Shown here piece by piece: positions 1-8,242 of a DNA stretch of 64,000 nucleotides. Both the position numbers and the translations under genes were made by a program. Source of the DNA: Nocardioides carbamazepini (GTDB lineage Bacteria > Actinomycetota > Actinomycetes > Propionibacteriales > Nocardioidaceae). The stretch lies in NCBI RefSeq assembly GCF_024614185.1, contig NZ_JAHTLF010000018.1, positions 1 through 64,000 of the forward strand, in the 5' to 3' direction. How positions within the stretch are numbered: position 1 is the first letter of the stretch; the number at the start of each line of letters is the position of its first letter. The notes under the pieces were generated by a model that was given only the letters and a program-made list of their open reading frames with translations, was not told the origin of the DNA and made no database searches.

Positions 1-140
<140 letters not shown>

Positions 141-227
141 CCTATCGGCCCGGGGGCCCCCCCCGGCGCCGCCCGGGGGGCGCCAACGACCCCCCCCCGA
201 GAGGGTGGCCGCACCGACGTGGGTGGC

Positions 228-539
228 TCAGTGGTGGGACGTCCTCGGCCCGGTGCCGTGGTGGCGCAGCTGCTCGGTGCCGGTGGCGACGAGCAGCTCG
301 GCCTCGACCTGCCACACGGCCTCGGCGTACGTGAGCGCGGCGCTGAGGCGGCGGTAGCCGGCGACGTCCTCCTCGCTCGGCACGACGCCCGCGGCCCACT
401 GCCGGGTCAGGCGGTCGGCGGCCAGGTTGGCACGCTCGAGGGCGAGCTGGAGGGCGCGTGCCGCGCGGTCGTAGGGCGCTTCGGTCACCGGTCCCTCCTT
501 CGTCCGGGCGGTCTCGGAGCCGGTGGTCGTCTTCCGCAT
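228..539 (-). CDS. Small hypothetical protein
   Basis: A 103-residue protein that I do not recognise. The chosen start, with N-terminus MRKTTTGSETARTKEG, has a GAGGG ribosome-binding sequence about 8 bases upstream; a longer reading frame to 623 exists but its extra part looks like leader sequence. The polar, Thr/Glu-rich N-terminus is followed by an Ala/Leu/Glu-rich stretch (about residues 24-90) that should fold as helices. No signal peptide, membrane segment or catalytic motif is visible. It stands alone near the window edge, transcribed away from the XRE regulator. Function unknown. Confidence 0.45.
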   Translation of the reverse strand: MRKTTTGSETARTKEGPVTEAPYDRAARALQLALERANLAADRLTRQWAAGVVPSEEDVAGYRRLSAALTYAEAVWQVEAELLVATGTEQLRHHGTGPRTSHH

Positions 540-833
540 GGGGGTTCCCTCGGGTCGAGGCTTCCTGCCGATGGGTGGTCGTGGGGAGGCCGTTGGGTGT
601 ATCAGCTGTCCCGAGACGGGCACCGCGGGCGGTGCGTGCTCACGACGCTACCCAGGCGGTCGGGCGCGGACACGCGATCCGGTTCCGCGGTTCTCTGATG
701 AGGTATCGCCGCCTCGTCCCCGTGAGGCAGATCGCCTCGAAACAGGGAAACTCCGGTGTGGGCTTGGCGGATCGGGGAGACTGGGCCCAGCGTCGCCGGT
801 TGGGAGGCCGCGGCGCTGACGGGGGAGGGACCC
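540..833. other. Divergent intergenic region without recognised features
   Basis: About 295 bases separate the leftward small hypothetical gene from the rightward XRE-type regulator, so both promoters should lie here. I see no clear -35/-10 pair, no long inverted repeat and no RNA gene. The GGGGGAGGG just before 834 is the ribosome-binding site of the regulator. Confidence 0.4.
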
Positions 834-1655
834 ATGTGGAGCATCGTCGACCAGTTCGAGACACGACAGCAGGGCAGCGTGCCGCTGCGTCATCTGTGGC
901 GTCGGGGGCAGTGGGCGATCCGGCCCAGTGAGGGTCCGCGTCATCAGGTACGACGCGTCGTGCTCGCCAACGCGCTGGCGCTGACCTCCTTCCAGGATCC
1001 CGCCGACCTGCACGACCTCGCCGAGCTCGCGCGCCAGCTGGGCGTCGCGCGCCTGACCGATCTGCAGGACGAGGTGCTCGCCGCGATCGACCCGCCCGCC
1101 CGCCGGCCGCGCACGACCGCGCTCGTCGTCCGGGTCGCCCGCGCGGCGTGGCACGAGCATGACGGAGGCGAGGAGGGCGACCGCGGCGTGTACGCCGACG
1201 TCGTCACCCACCTCCTGCTGCACCGCGACGACGATGCCGCGCCTGCGCCGGCCACGTCCCGCGCCGCCGTGCTCCGCGCCCTCGACGAGGGCAACGTGCC
1301 GTCGTGGCGCCGGCAGGCCTCGGCGATCGCGGCGGAGCCGTGGGCCGGCCCGGGCTCCGCCTGGATCGCCCTGCTCGACCCCAGCCGGGACGCCTTCGCC
1401 CTCGCCTGCCTGAGCGCCCACGTCGACCGTGCGCAGCGGGACGCGGCGGCGCAGGAGCGGGGCGCGGTCGCGAAGCACATCCGGCGCACGATCGCGGAGG
1501 CCGGAGTCTCCCAGCGCGAGTTCGCGCAGCTGATCGGAACGTCGCAGTCGCGGCTCTCGACGTACGTCTCCGGGACGGTGGTCCCCTCCGCGGCGATGCT
1601 GGTGCGGATCAGCCAGGCCGGCGACGGGCTGCGGCGCTCGGCCCGGTCGGGCTAG
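834..1655 (+). CDS. XRE-type regulator with C-terminal HTH (paralogue A)
   Basis: A 273-residue protein, probably a cytoplasmic DNA-binding regulator. The ATG at 834 is preferred over the upstream in-frame start at 756 because GGGGGAGGG lies directly before it. Residues 1-210 form an Ala/Arg/Leu-rich, probably all-helical domain that I cannot assign. The last ~55 residues carry an XRE-like helix-turn-helix (SQREFAQLIGTSQSRLSTYV, then SGTVVPSAAMLVRI). The same HTH, nearly residue for residue, ends the protein encoded at 3733-4611, so the two are paralogues. The HTH being C-terminal and the partner domain N-terminal is the reverse of most XRE repressors. They flank the ECF sigma-factor gene, which hints at a linked regulatory unit, but the target is unknown. 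Confidence 0.7.
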   Translation: MWSIVDQFETRQQGSVPLRHLWRRGQWAIRPSEGPRHQVRRVVLANALALTSFQDPADLHDLAELARQLGVARLTDLQDEVLAAIDPPARRPRTTALVVRVARAAWHEHDGGEEGDRGVYADVVTHLLLHRDDDAAPAPATSRAAVLRALDEGNVPSWRRQASAIAAEPWAGPGSAWIALLDPSRDAFALACLSAHVDRAQRDAAAQERGAVAKHIRRTIAEAGVSQREFAQLIGTSQSRLSTYVSGTVVPSAAMLVRISQAGDGLRRSARSG

Positions 1656-1665
1656 CCGGCCAGCG

Positions 1666-3504
1666 CTAGGGCTCGGGCGACGGGCCCGGTCCGGCGATCC
1701 GGACGGTGTCGACGAGGCTCTCGTCGGCGTACAGCAGCACTTCGGAGAGGAACTCCTCGGGAGACGCGGCATCGGCGGGTGCCCGCAGCCGGATCTCGAG
1801 CGGCCCGGGGGCGGCGCCGTCGTAGGCGTAGGTGCAGGTGAGCGGGTGCCACGGCGTGGCGATGCCGATGGCGGGGCCGTCCGGGCAGGACCAGCCGTCC
1901 GGCCAGGACGTGTGCTGATAGAGCACCGAGCGGGTGAACGTGACGACGACGCGCAGCGTGCGGGCGGGACCGCCGTCGACCTCGGGGAGGACGCTGAGCC
2001 GCCATCGTCCCGGCCCGTGGTCGTCGACGGGGCTCACGGTGACGTCGCCGAGTCGGGTGCACGGGGCGAGCTGGCCGAGGTCGCCGCCGAACCGGGTCGG
2101 CGCGTCCGACGCGAAGCGGTAGCCGGGCTCGGGGCTGGCGATGACGGTCCAGGGTCCCGTGCGGCCGTCGCCCTCGGTCAGCTCGTAGCGGACGCCCTCC
2201 GTCACCGGCAGGACCAGCCGCCCCGCGGTCTCACAGTCCGCGACCGGGTAGGCGGTCGGTGCCACGGGCGCCACCGCGACCGGCGGCACCACGGTCGGCG
2301 CCACCGTCGGGGTCTCGGCCGGGGTCTCGGCCGGGGTCGCAGTCGTCGCGGCGGCGACGGTCGGCCCGGGCTTCTCGGGCTCGGGTGTCGGGGTGGCCTT
2401 CTCCGGCTTCTCCGGCGTCGGTCCCGGAGGTGCGACCTGAGGTGCGACCTGAGGTGGGGCCGGAGGTGGGGCTTGAGGTGGGGCTTGAGGTGGGGCCGGA
2501 GGTGTGACCGGCGGTACGGGCTCGGGCGCCGGCACCGGTGCCGGTTTCGGCGGATCCGGTCGCGCCGCCGGCGCGGAGGGGGGCGTGGCCGTCGGCGCAA
2601 CCGCCGCGGCCGGGTCGTCGGTCCTCGCCTCGGACAGCACGAAGCCGGTCGCGACGGCGAGCGCACCCGCCGCGGCGCCGGTGGCGAGCGTCATGCGGAG
2701 CGTGGTGGTCCGCGGGACCGGGACGACGAGACCGCCGCTCGCCGACACGGTCCCGCCCGCCAGCCAGGCGGCCGGCTTGGCCGCCGCGGGCAGCGCGCCG
2801 AGCAGCACGATCGGGAAGAGGTACGCCGCGAGGCGGGTGTTGAGCTGGTCCAGCATCAGGTACGCCGCGCTGCAGTCGACGCACGAGTCGAGATGGGTCG
2901 CCATCCGCGCCTGGGCGCCGCCGGTCAGCCGGCCGCGGACGTGGCGGCTGAGCCGTGGCCGGGCCCACGCGCATCCCTCGCCGACGGGGGCGCCGGCCAG
3001 GTGCCGGTCGAGGTAGGCCTGGCGCAGGCCCTCGCGCGCGCGGTGTGCCAGCGAGGAGACCGCGCGAGCGCGCATGCCGAGGATCTGCGCTGCTTCCACC
3101 GGCTTGCGGCCCTCGACCTCGAGGTGCCACAGGACCCGCTGCCACGACTTGGGCAGCGTCGCGAACGCCTCGCGCGCGGTGTCCGCGTCGACGCCGTCGA
3201 GGACGGCGTCCACCGGCGGCACCTCCGTGTCGAGCAACCACTGCTGGTCGGACGAGGGTCGCTCGCTCGGGCGGCGGTGCGACTCGCGGAAGCCGTTGCG
3301 GATCGTGACGTGGAGGTAGGCCCGGAAGTCCGCGATGGAGCCCGGCTCCACGCGCAGTCGGGCGATCACGCGCGCGAAGGACTCCGCGACGAGCTCCTCG
3401 GCCTCGCCGGGTCCGACGAGGATCGTGGCCAGGCGTCGTGCGTCGTCGACGTGGTCGCGGTAGAGCTTCGCCGCGTCATCGTTCGATGGCGCGCGGTCAG
3501 GCAT
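1666..3504 (-). CDS. ECF sigma factor fused to zinc-finger, membrane and extracytoplasmic domains
   Basis: A 612-residue protein, about three times the length of a normal ECF sigma factor. Residues ~10-85 match sigma region 2 (DDAAKLYRDHVDDARRLATI and the following EAEELVAESFARVIARL). Residues ~115-170 match region 4, including LPKSWQRVLWHLEVEGRKPV. An anti-sigma-like zinc finger follows (HVRGRL, then HLDSCVDC, giving H-x3-C-x2-C). Then come two hydrophobic segments (around YLFPIVLLGALPAAA and TLATGAAAGALAVATGFVL), a long Pro/Ala/Thr linker and a ~200-residue Cys-poor C-terminal domain that should lie outside the membrane. ECF families with fused anti-sigma and membrane extensions are known in actinobacteria (the ECF52/53 type), and this resembles that plan. 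Inference: a membrane-tethered sigma factor released or activated by an envelope signal. The divergent region 3505-3732 holds its promoter. Confidence 0.8.
   Translation of the reverse strand: MPDRAPSNDDAAKLYRDHVDDARRLATILVGPGEAEELVAESFARVIARLRVEPGSIADFRAYLHVTIRNGFRESHRRPSERPSSDQQWLLDTEVPPVDAVLDGVDADTAREAFATLPKSWQRVLWHLEVEGRKPVEAAQILGMRARAVSSLAHRAREGLRQAYLDRHLAGAPVGEGCAWARPRLSRHVRGRLTGGAQARMATHLDSCVDCSAAYLMLDQLNTRLAAYLFPIVLLGALPAAAKPAAWLAGGTVSASGGLVVPVPRTTTLRMTLATGAAAGALAVATGFVLSEARTDDPAAAVAPTATPPSAPAARPDPPKPAPVPAPEPVPPVTPPAPPQAPPQAPPPAPPQVAPQVAPPGPTPEKPEKATPTPEPEKPGPTVAAATTATPAETPAETPTVAPTVVPPVAVAPVAPTAYPVADCETAGRLVLPVTEGVRYELTEGDGRTGPWTVIASPEPGYRFASDAPTRFGGDLGQLAPCTRLGDVTVSPVDDHGPGRWRLSVLPEVDGGPARTLRVVVTFTRSVLYQHTSWPDGWSCPDGPAIGIATPWHPLTCTYAYDGAAPGPLEIRLRAPADAASPEEFLSEVLLYADESLVDTVRIAGPGPSPEP
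2430..2520. repeat. Tandem repeats encoding Pro-rich linker
   Basis: Short direct repeats (GGTGGGGCTTGA and GGTGCGACCTGA variants, about 12 bp each) encode the APPQ-type Pro/Ala/Gln repeats of the sigma-factor fusion linker. Such units are prone to slippage, so linker length may vary between strains. Confidence 0.6.
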
Positions 3505-3732
3505 GTTGTGTGGTCCCCCCGGTCGGAGCTGCGAGGCCCCGGCCCACGCGCAACGTCTGTCGCGTCGTACCCCGCATGCTACGTCCCCTACCCCGGTGGC
3601 AGCGGGCTTTGCCTACCCCAAGGTAAAAGTTTCAGGTTTCGCGTGATATTTGGCGGCGTTCCGCATCTAGTTCTGCAGGTGTCGCTCTCGGGACGCCGTG
3701 TCCGAACCGTCCTCATGAGAAGCCGCCGATCG

Positions 3733-4611
3733 ATGAGCAACGCACCCAGCCGCCTGCATCCTGTCCACCCCGCGACGACGTCCGCCGTCATCGAGGCGGT
3801 GCTCGCGCGCCGCGAGCGGGTCCGCCCGGGCGACCGGGCGGTCTGGGACCGGTTCCTCGCCCTGCTCGACGAGCGTCCGGACGATCCGCGCTCGGCTCGG
3901 CTCTACGCCGTCGTGGCGAACCTCGTCGCTGTCGTCGCCTTCGCCGACGCCGACGACCACGTGGTCACCGCGCAGCTGGCCGAGGCGGTGGGGGAGAAGC
4001 AGCTCGCCCGTCTCCAGCACCGTGCCGCGGCGCTGCTCGAGGTCGACTCCGGTCGGCGCTGGACCGCCGACGCCTGCCGCCGGTGGACGGCCGACGACGT
4101 CCCTGCCGAGGTGGCGGCGAGCTGTGCCGCGACGGCGTACGCGCTGGTGCTGCACGACGTCGAGTCCGTCCCCTCCGCGACCCCGGTGCGGACCGTCGGT
4201 CAGCTCCTCGCGCTGCTGGCGCGCGGCTCGGTCGCCGAGTGGCGCGCCCACCTCGGCATCGTCGCCGCCAGCCCTTGGGGGCCCTATGCGCACGAGCTGC
4301 TCCGGCTGGCCGAGCGGAGCAGGTCGCCTCAGGCGCAGGCCGTCGTCGAGCAGGCGGTCGCCCGGTGCCGTGAGCGGCGCGAGGCGTCGGAGCGCGCACT
4401 GGTCGCGCGCGACATCAAGGCGTGCATCGTCCGCGCCGGCATCTCGCAGCGTGAGTTCGCCGCCCATGTCGGCACCTCGCCCTCCCGGCTCTCCACCTAT
4501 GTCACCGGCGCGGTGGTGCCGTCGGCGGCCATGCTGCTGCGGATCCGCCGGGTCTCGCGCCTGCTGCGGGACCGGTCCGCCGAGGAGCTCGCCGCGAGCC
4601 GGGGCGCGTGA
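3733..4611 (+). CDS. XRE-type regulator with C-terminal HTH (paralogue B)
   Basis: A 292-residue paralogue of the 834-1655 product. The ATG at 3733 (MSNAPSRLHP) has GAGAAG about 10 bases upstream; an alternative ATG at 3715 adds six residues. Residues 1-225 are an Ala/Arg/Leu-rich helical region of unknown family. Residues ~230-285 carry the HTH (SQREFAAHVGTSPSRLSTYV, then TGAVVPSAAMLLRI), which matches paralogue A closely while the N-terminal parts are only loosely alike. It is divergent from the ECF sigma-fusion gene across a 228-bp region and convergent with mftR, with 18 bp between stop codons. Likely a DNA-binding regulator; target unknown. Confidence 0.7.
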   Translation: MSNAPSRLHPVHPATTSAVIEAVLARRERVRPGDRAVWDRFLALLDERPDDPRSARLYAVVANLVAVVAFADADDHVVTAQLAEAVGEKQLARLQHRAAALLEVDSGRRWTADACRRWTADDVPAEVAASCAATAYALVLHDVESVPSATPVRTVGQLLALLARGSVAEWRAHLGIVAASPWGPYAHELLRLAERSRSPQAQAVVEQAVARCRERREASERALVARDIKACIVRAGISQREFAAHVGTSPSRLSTYVTGAVVPSAAMLLRIRRVSRLLRDRSAEELAASRGA

Positions 4612-4629
4612 CGGGGGCTCCGCCGACCG

Positions 4630-5274
4630 TCACCCGCTCAGATAGGACTGCAGCCCGGCCATCGCCCTGTCGATGATCTCGGGCAGACCCGGGGCGTCGG
4701 CGTCGGGCTCGGCCAGCCACGCCTCGTACGCCGACAGCGAGATCGCCAGGGACACGTGGCCGGCGACCTGCGGGACGAGGTCGTCCGGGCGCGCGCCGGT
4801 GCGCAGCGCGACGTGCTCGGCGATCACCCGCCGCCACTCGGCGTACCGCAGCACCGAGTGCGCCTGCAGCTCGGGTGTGGTCAGGATCAGGCGCATGCGC
4901 TCGCGGTGCGGTGGCCGCGCGTCCGCGGGGAAGCGGTTGAACTCGACCACTCCGCGGTGGATCGCGGTGTGCACGGGGAGGTCGTCGGCCTGCTCGGCGA
5001 GCAGCGCCCGGAAGTGGTCGAGGGTCCGGTCGAACCGGCCCCACGGGATGTCGTTCTTGGACTGGTAGTAGCGGAAGATCGTCCGCTTCCCGACGCCGGC
5101 CTCCCGGGCGATGGCCTCCATGGTGGTGCCGGCGAAGCCGTGGGTCGCGAAGAGCCGGAACGCGGCCTGCTCGATCGCCGCGTGGGAGGTGGCGACGGGT
5201 CGTCCCCGTGCGGACGAGCGCGTCGGAGTCGGGCCCTCGGCCACCACATCAGGCATCGCGTCGGAAGTTAGCAC
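4630..5274 (-). CDS. mftR: Mycofactocin system TetR-family regulator MftR
   Basis: TetR-family repressor expected to control the divergent mycofactocin operon. The N-terminal HTH covers about residues 25-70 after a short tail (AIEQAAFRLFATHGFAGTTM, then EAIAREAGVGKRTIFRYYQS). The GKRTIFRYYQSK recognition-helix region followed by WGRF is typical of MftR. The C-terminal ligand-binding domain is helical. Known: an MftR from mycobacteria is reported to bind upstream of mftA and to respond to long-chain acyl-CoA. Start choice: GTG at 5274 has GGAAGGG at good spacing. The ATG at 5298 would lie inside the TGGCA-N5-TGCCA palindrome, and an ATG at 5256 has no obvious ribosome-binding site. Divergent from mftA, which fits autoregulated control of both sides. 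Confidence 0.85.
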   Translation of the reverse strand: MLTSDAMPDVVAEGPTPTRSSARGRPVATSHAAIEQAAFRLFATHGFAGTTMEAIAREAGVGKRTIFRYYQSKNDIPWGRFDRTLDHFRALLAEQADDLPVHTAIHRGVVEFNRFPADARPPHRERMRLILTTPELQAHSVLRYAEWRRVIAEHVALRTGARPDDLVPQVAGHVSLAISLSAYEAWLAEPDADAPGLPEIIDRAMAGLQSYLSG

Positions 5275-5284
5275 GTCCCCACCC

Positions 5285-5314
5285 TTCCATTTTGGCATCG
5301 AGTGCCATTAGTGT
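5285..5314 (+). promoter_or_regulatory. mftA promoter with candidate MftR operator
   Basis: In the mftR/mftA divergent gap, TGGCA-TCGAG-TGCCA (5293-5307) is a perfect inverted repeat. It sits between a possible -35 (TTCCAT, 5285-5290) and an actinobacterial TAnnnT -10 (TAGTGT, 5309-5314). That geometry fits a TetR-type repressor blocking RNA polymerase. Assignment to MftR is inference from position. Confidence 0.55.
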
Positions 5315-5345
5315 GGCGCGAACCACAACCGACGAGGAGATCACG

Positions 5346-5447
5346 ATGAACCCTGAGTTGAACACCGGGATCGAGAACCAGGCGGAGCTGGCGGCCGAGG
5401 ACCTCATCGAGGAGGTCTCGATCGACGGCATGTGCGGCGTCTACTGA
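5346..5447 (+). CDS. mftA: Mycofactocin precursor peptide MftA
   Basis: A 33-residue precursor peptide, too short for usual gene finders. It ends in IDGMCGVY, the hallmark of MftA. In the known pathway the radical SAM enzyme MftC, with chaperone MftB, decarboxylates the C-terminal Tyr and cross-links it to the preceding Val; MftE then releases the Val-Tyr derived core, which MftD and MftF elaborate into the redox cofactor mycofactocin. The acidic leader (AEDLIEEVS) is the expected MftB-binding part. GAGGAG lies upstream of the ATG. Its TGA overlaps the mftB ATG (TGATG), so the two are translationally coupled. Confidence 0.95.
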   Translation: MNPELNTGIENQAELAAEDLIEEVSIDGMCGVY

Positions 5448-5737
5448 TGGACGCCCTGCTGGGGGAGCCGTGGACGCTCTCGCCGTCGGTGGCGTTGCGA
5501 CCCGAGCCCTTCGGGGCGCTGGCCTACCACTTCGGCAACCGGAAGCTCACCTTCCTCAAGCGGCCCGAGCTGGTCACCGTCGTCCGCGCCCTCGCCGCGG
5601 CGCCCGACGTACGGACCGCGCTCGAGACCGCCGGTGTCCCGGCCTCCCAGCACGCCGCCTACGCGGCGGCCCTGCGCGGCCTCGCCGCGACCGACATGAT
5701 CCGCCCCCGCACGACCGTCCAGGAGGCACCGCGATGA
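5447..5737 (+). CDS. mftB: Mycofactocin biosynthesis chaperone MftB
   Basis: A 96-residue RRE-type (PqqD-like) peptide-recognition protein that binds the MftA leader and presents it to MftC. The start is the ATG overlapping the mftA stop. The region reading LSPSVALRPEPFGALAYHF, then GNRKLTFLKRPEL, is the conserved core of the family. No membrane segments are present. The gene overlaps mftC by ATGA, so A-B-C are read as one translational unit. Confidence 0.93.
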   Translation: MDALLGEPWTLSPSVALRPEPFGALAYHFGNRKLTFLKRPELVTVVRALAAAPDVRTALETAGVPASQHAAYAAALRGLAATDMIRPRTTVQEAPR

Positions 5738-6975
5738 CCCTCGCGCCCGAGCGCCCACAGACCGCGAGCCTGGTCCAGCAGTTCGAGTACGGCCTCGACG
5801 CACCGATCTGCCTGACCTGGGAGCTCACCTACGCCTGCAACCTGGAGTGCGCGCACTGCCTGTCGAGCAGCGGCCGGCGCGACCCGCGCGAGCTGAGCAC
5901 CGAGCAGTGCAAGGCGGTCATCGACGAGCTGCAGCGGATGCAGGTCTTCTACGTCAACATCGGCGGCGGCGAGCCGACGATCCGCCCCGACTTCTGGGAG
6001 CTCCTGGAGTACGCCGTGAACCATCAGGTCGGCGTGAAGTTCTCCACCAACGGCGTGCGGATCACGCCCGAGCGCGCCCGCTTCCTCGCGAGCCCCGCGT
6101 GTGGGGGCTACGTCGACGTGCAGATCTCCCTCGACGGCGCGACCGCCGAGGTCAACGACTACGTGCGCGGGCCCGGCTCCTACGACACCGCGCTGCGCGC
6201 CTTGCAGAACCTCCAGGACGCCGGCTTCCAGGACGCCAAGATCAGCGTCGTCTGCACGCGCCAGAACATCGGCCAGCTCGACGAGTTCAAGGCCCTCGCC
6301 GACAGGTACGGCGCCACGCTGCGCCTCACCCGGCTGCGCCCCAGTGGTCGCGGTGCCGACGTCTGGGACGAGCTGCACCCCAGACCTGCGCAGCAGCGCG
6401 AGCTCTATGACTGGCTGATGGCGCACACCGCGGACGGCGAGCAGGTGCTGACCGGTGACTCGTTCTTCCACCTCGCCGCCTTCGGCGAGTCCCTGCCGGG
6501 GCTCAACCTGTGTGGCGCCGGCCGCGTGGTCTGCCTGATCGACCCGGTCGGCGACGTCTACGCCTGCCCGTTCGCGATCCACGACAACTTCCTCGCCGGC
6601 AACCTGCTCGAGGGCGGCTTCCAGCAGGTCTGGCAGACCTCGCCGCTGTTCCAGGAGCTGCGCTCCCCCCAGACCGGAGGCGCGTGCGCGAAGTGCGAGT
6701 TCTACGACTCGTGCCGCGGCGGCTGCATGGCGGCGAAGTTCTTCACCGGGCTGCCGCTCGACGGCCCCGACCCCGAGTGCGTCCAGGGGTACGGCGAGCA
6801 GGCGCTCGGTCAGCTGGGGGGCGAACGGGTGATCCCGCCCGCGAGCCAGGACCACTCCAAGGCCAACCCCACCCGCAACCAGCCGGTGATGCTGAAGCTG
6901 CTCACCCGCCCGCCCGTCTCCGACTGTGCGGAGAGCCCGCTCGCCGGCTTCGACCCCGACCCGAGGAACCCATGA
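5734..6975 (+). CDS. mftC: Mycofactocin radical SAM maturase MftC
   Basis: A 413-residue radical SAM/SPASM enzyme. The radical SAM CX3CX2C motif (CNLECAHC) places the cluster ligands at C35, C39 and C42. GGGEP, the usual SAM-binding element, follows near residue 77. The C-terminal SPASM part holds the auxiliary-cluster cysteines (LCGAGRVVC, YACPF, CAKCEFYDSCRGGC). Known role: two-step oxidative decarboxylation and C-C bond formation on the C-terminal Val-Tyr of MftA. The start overlaps mftB (ATGA) and the stop overlaps mftD (ATGA). Length and motifs are normal for the family. Confidence 0.95.
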   Translation: MTLAPERPQTASLVQQFEYGLDAPICLTWELTYACNLECAHCLSSSGRRDPRELSTEQCKAVIDELQRMQVFYVNIGGGEPTIRPDFWELLEYAVNHQVGVKFSTNGVRITPERARFLASPACGGYVDVQISLDGATAEVNDYVRGPGSYDTALRALQNLQDAGFQDAKISVVCTRQNIGQLDEFKALADRYGATLRLTRLRPSGRGADVWDELHPRPAQQRELYDWLMAHTADGEQVLTGDSFFHLAAFGESLPGLNLCGAGRVVCLIDPVGDVYACPFAIHDNFLAGNLLEGGFQQVWQTSPLFQELRSPQTGGACAKCEFYDSCRGGCMAAKFFTGLPLDGPDPECVQGYGEQALGQLGGERVIPPASQDHSKANPTRNQPVMLKLLTRPPVSDCAESPLAGFDPDPRNP

Positions 6976-8240
6976 AGATCGAGAACCCCTGGAAGCAGAA
7001 CCCCTGGTTCGAGTCCGTCGCCGTGGCCCAGGAGCGCGCTCGCAAGCGCCTGCCCCAGCCGGTGTACGGCGCACTCGTGGCCGGCTCCGAGCGCGGCCAG
7101 AGCGTGACCGACAACCAGGCCGCCTTCGCCGAGCTCGGCCTCGCGCCCCATGTCGTCGGCCAGCTCCCCGAGCGCAGCCAGGCCACGACGGTCTTCGGGC
7201 ACACGATCGGCAGCCCGGTCATCATCAGCCCGACCGGCGTCCAGGCCGTGCACCCCGACGGCGAGGTCGCCGTCGCCCGCGCCGCGGCCGCCCGCGGCAC
7301 GATCATGGGCCTGTCGAACTTCGCGTCGAAGTCGGTCGAAGAGGTCACCGCGACCGGTGCGACGACCTTCTTCCAGATGTACTGGACCGGCGAGCGCGAC
7401 ACGATGGTCCAGCGGATGACCCGCGCCCACGAGGCCGGCGCCCAGGGCCTGATCGCCACGCTGGACTGGTCGTTCTCGATGGGCCGCGACTGGGGCAGCC
7501 CCGAGATCCCGGAGAAGGTCGACCTCAAGGCGATGGTCCGGCTGGCCCCGAAGGTCGCCACCAAGGGCCGCTGGCTGTGGCAGTTCGGCCAGCAGTTCCG
7601 CCAGACCGGCAAGCTGCCCGACCTCACCGCTCCCAACCTGGCACCTCCGGGCCCGGACGGTCGACTGGGGGAGCCGCCGACCTTCTTCGGCGCCTACTAC
7701 GAGTGGATGACCACCCCGCCGCCCTCGTGGGAGGACGTCGTGTGGATGCGCGAGACCTGGGGACAGATCAGCGGGACGCCCTTCGTGCTCAAGGGCGTCT
7801 GCCGGGTCGACGACGCGCTCCGGGCGGTCGACGCCGGGGTCGCGGGCATCTCGGTGTCCAACCACGGTGGCAACAACCTGGACGGTACGCCGGCCGCGAT
7901 CCGCATGGTCCGCCCGGTCGCCGAGGCGGTCGCCCGGGCATCGGCCGGTCAGGTCGACGTCGTGATGGACGGCGGCGTGCGGCGCGGCTCCGACGTCGTC
8001 AAGGCGCTCGCCCTGGGCGCGAAGGCGGTGCTGATCGGCCGTGCGTACCTGTGGGGTCTCGCCGCCAACGGCCAGGCCGGCGTGGAGAACGTCCTCGACG
8101 TGCTCTCCGGCGGTGTCGACTCCGCACTGCGCGGGCTCGCCCTGTCGTCGACGGCCGAGCTGCGGCCCGAGCACCTGCTCATCCCCGACGGCTTCGACCG
8201 CGCGCTCGGCGTGCCCGAGCCGGCGGCCGCGGGGCGCTGA
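6972..8240 (+). CDS. mftD: Mycofactocin FMN-dependent oxidoreductase MftD
   Basis: A 422-residue member of the FMN-dependent alpha-hydroxy-acid dehydrogenase family (lactate/glycolate oxidase fold). The FMN-binding barrel is recognisable by SPTGVQAVHPDGE near the N-terminus, the active-site stretch FVLKGV and SNHGGNNLDGTPA, and the phosphate-binding MDGGVRRGSDVVKALALGA. Known role: oxidative deamination of the MftE product to yield the redox-active alpha-keto-amide of premycofactocin. It overlaps mftC by ATGA and is followed after two bases by mftE. Confidence 0.93.
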   Translation: MKIENPWKQNPWFESVAVAQERARKRLPQPVYGALVAGSERGQSVTDNQAAFAELGLAPHVVGQLPERSQATTVFGHTIGSPVIISPTGVQAVHPDGEVAVARAAAARGTIMGLSNFASKSVEEVTATGATTFFQMYWTGERDTMVQRMTRAHEAGAQGLIATLDWSFSMGRDWGSPEIPEKVDLKAMVRLAPKVATKGRWLWQFGQQFRQTGKLPDLTAPNLAPPGPDGRLGEPPTFFGAYYEWMTTPPPSWEDVVWMRETWGQISGTPFVLKGVCRVDDALRAVDAGVAGISVSNHGGNNLDGTPAAIRMVRPVAEAVARASAGQVDVVMDGGVRRGSDVVKALALGAKAVLIGRAYLWGLAANGQAGVENVLDVLSGGVDSALRGLALSSTAELRPEHLLIPDGFDRALGVPEPAAAGR

Positions 8241-8242
8241 CG

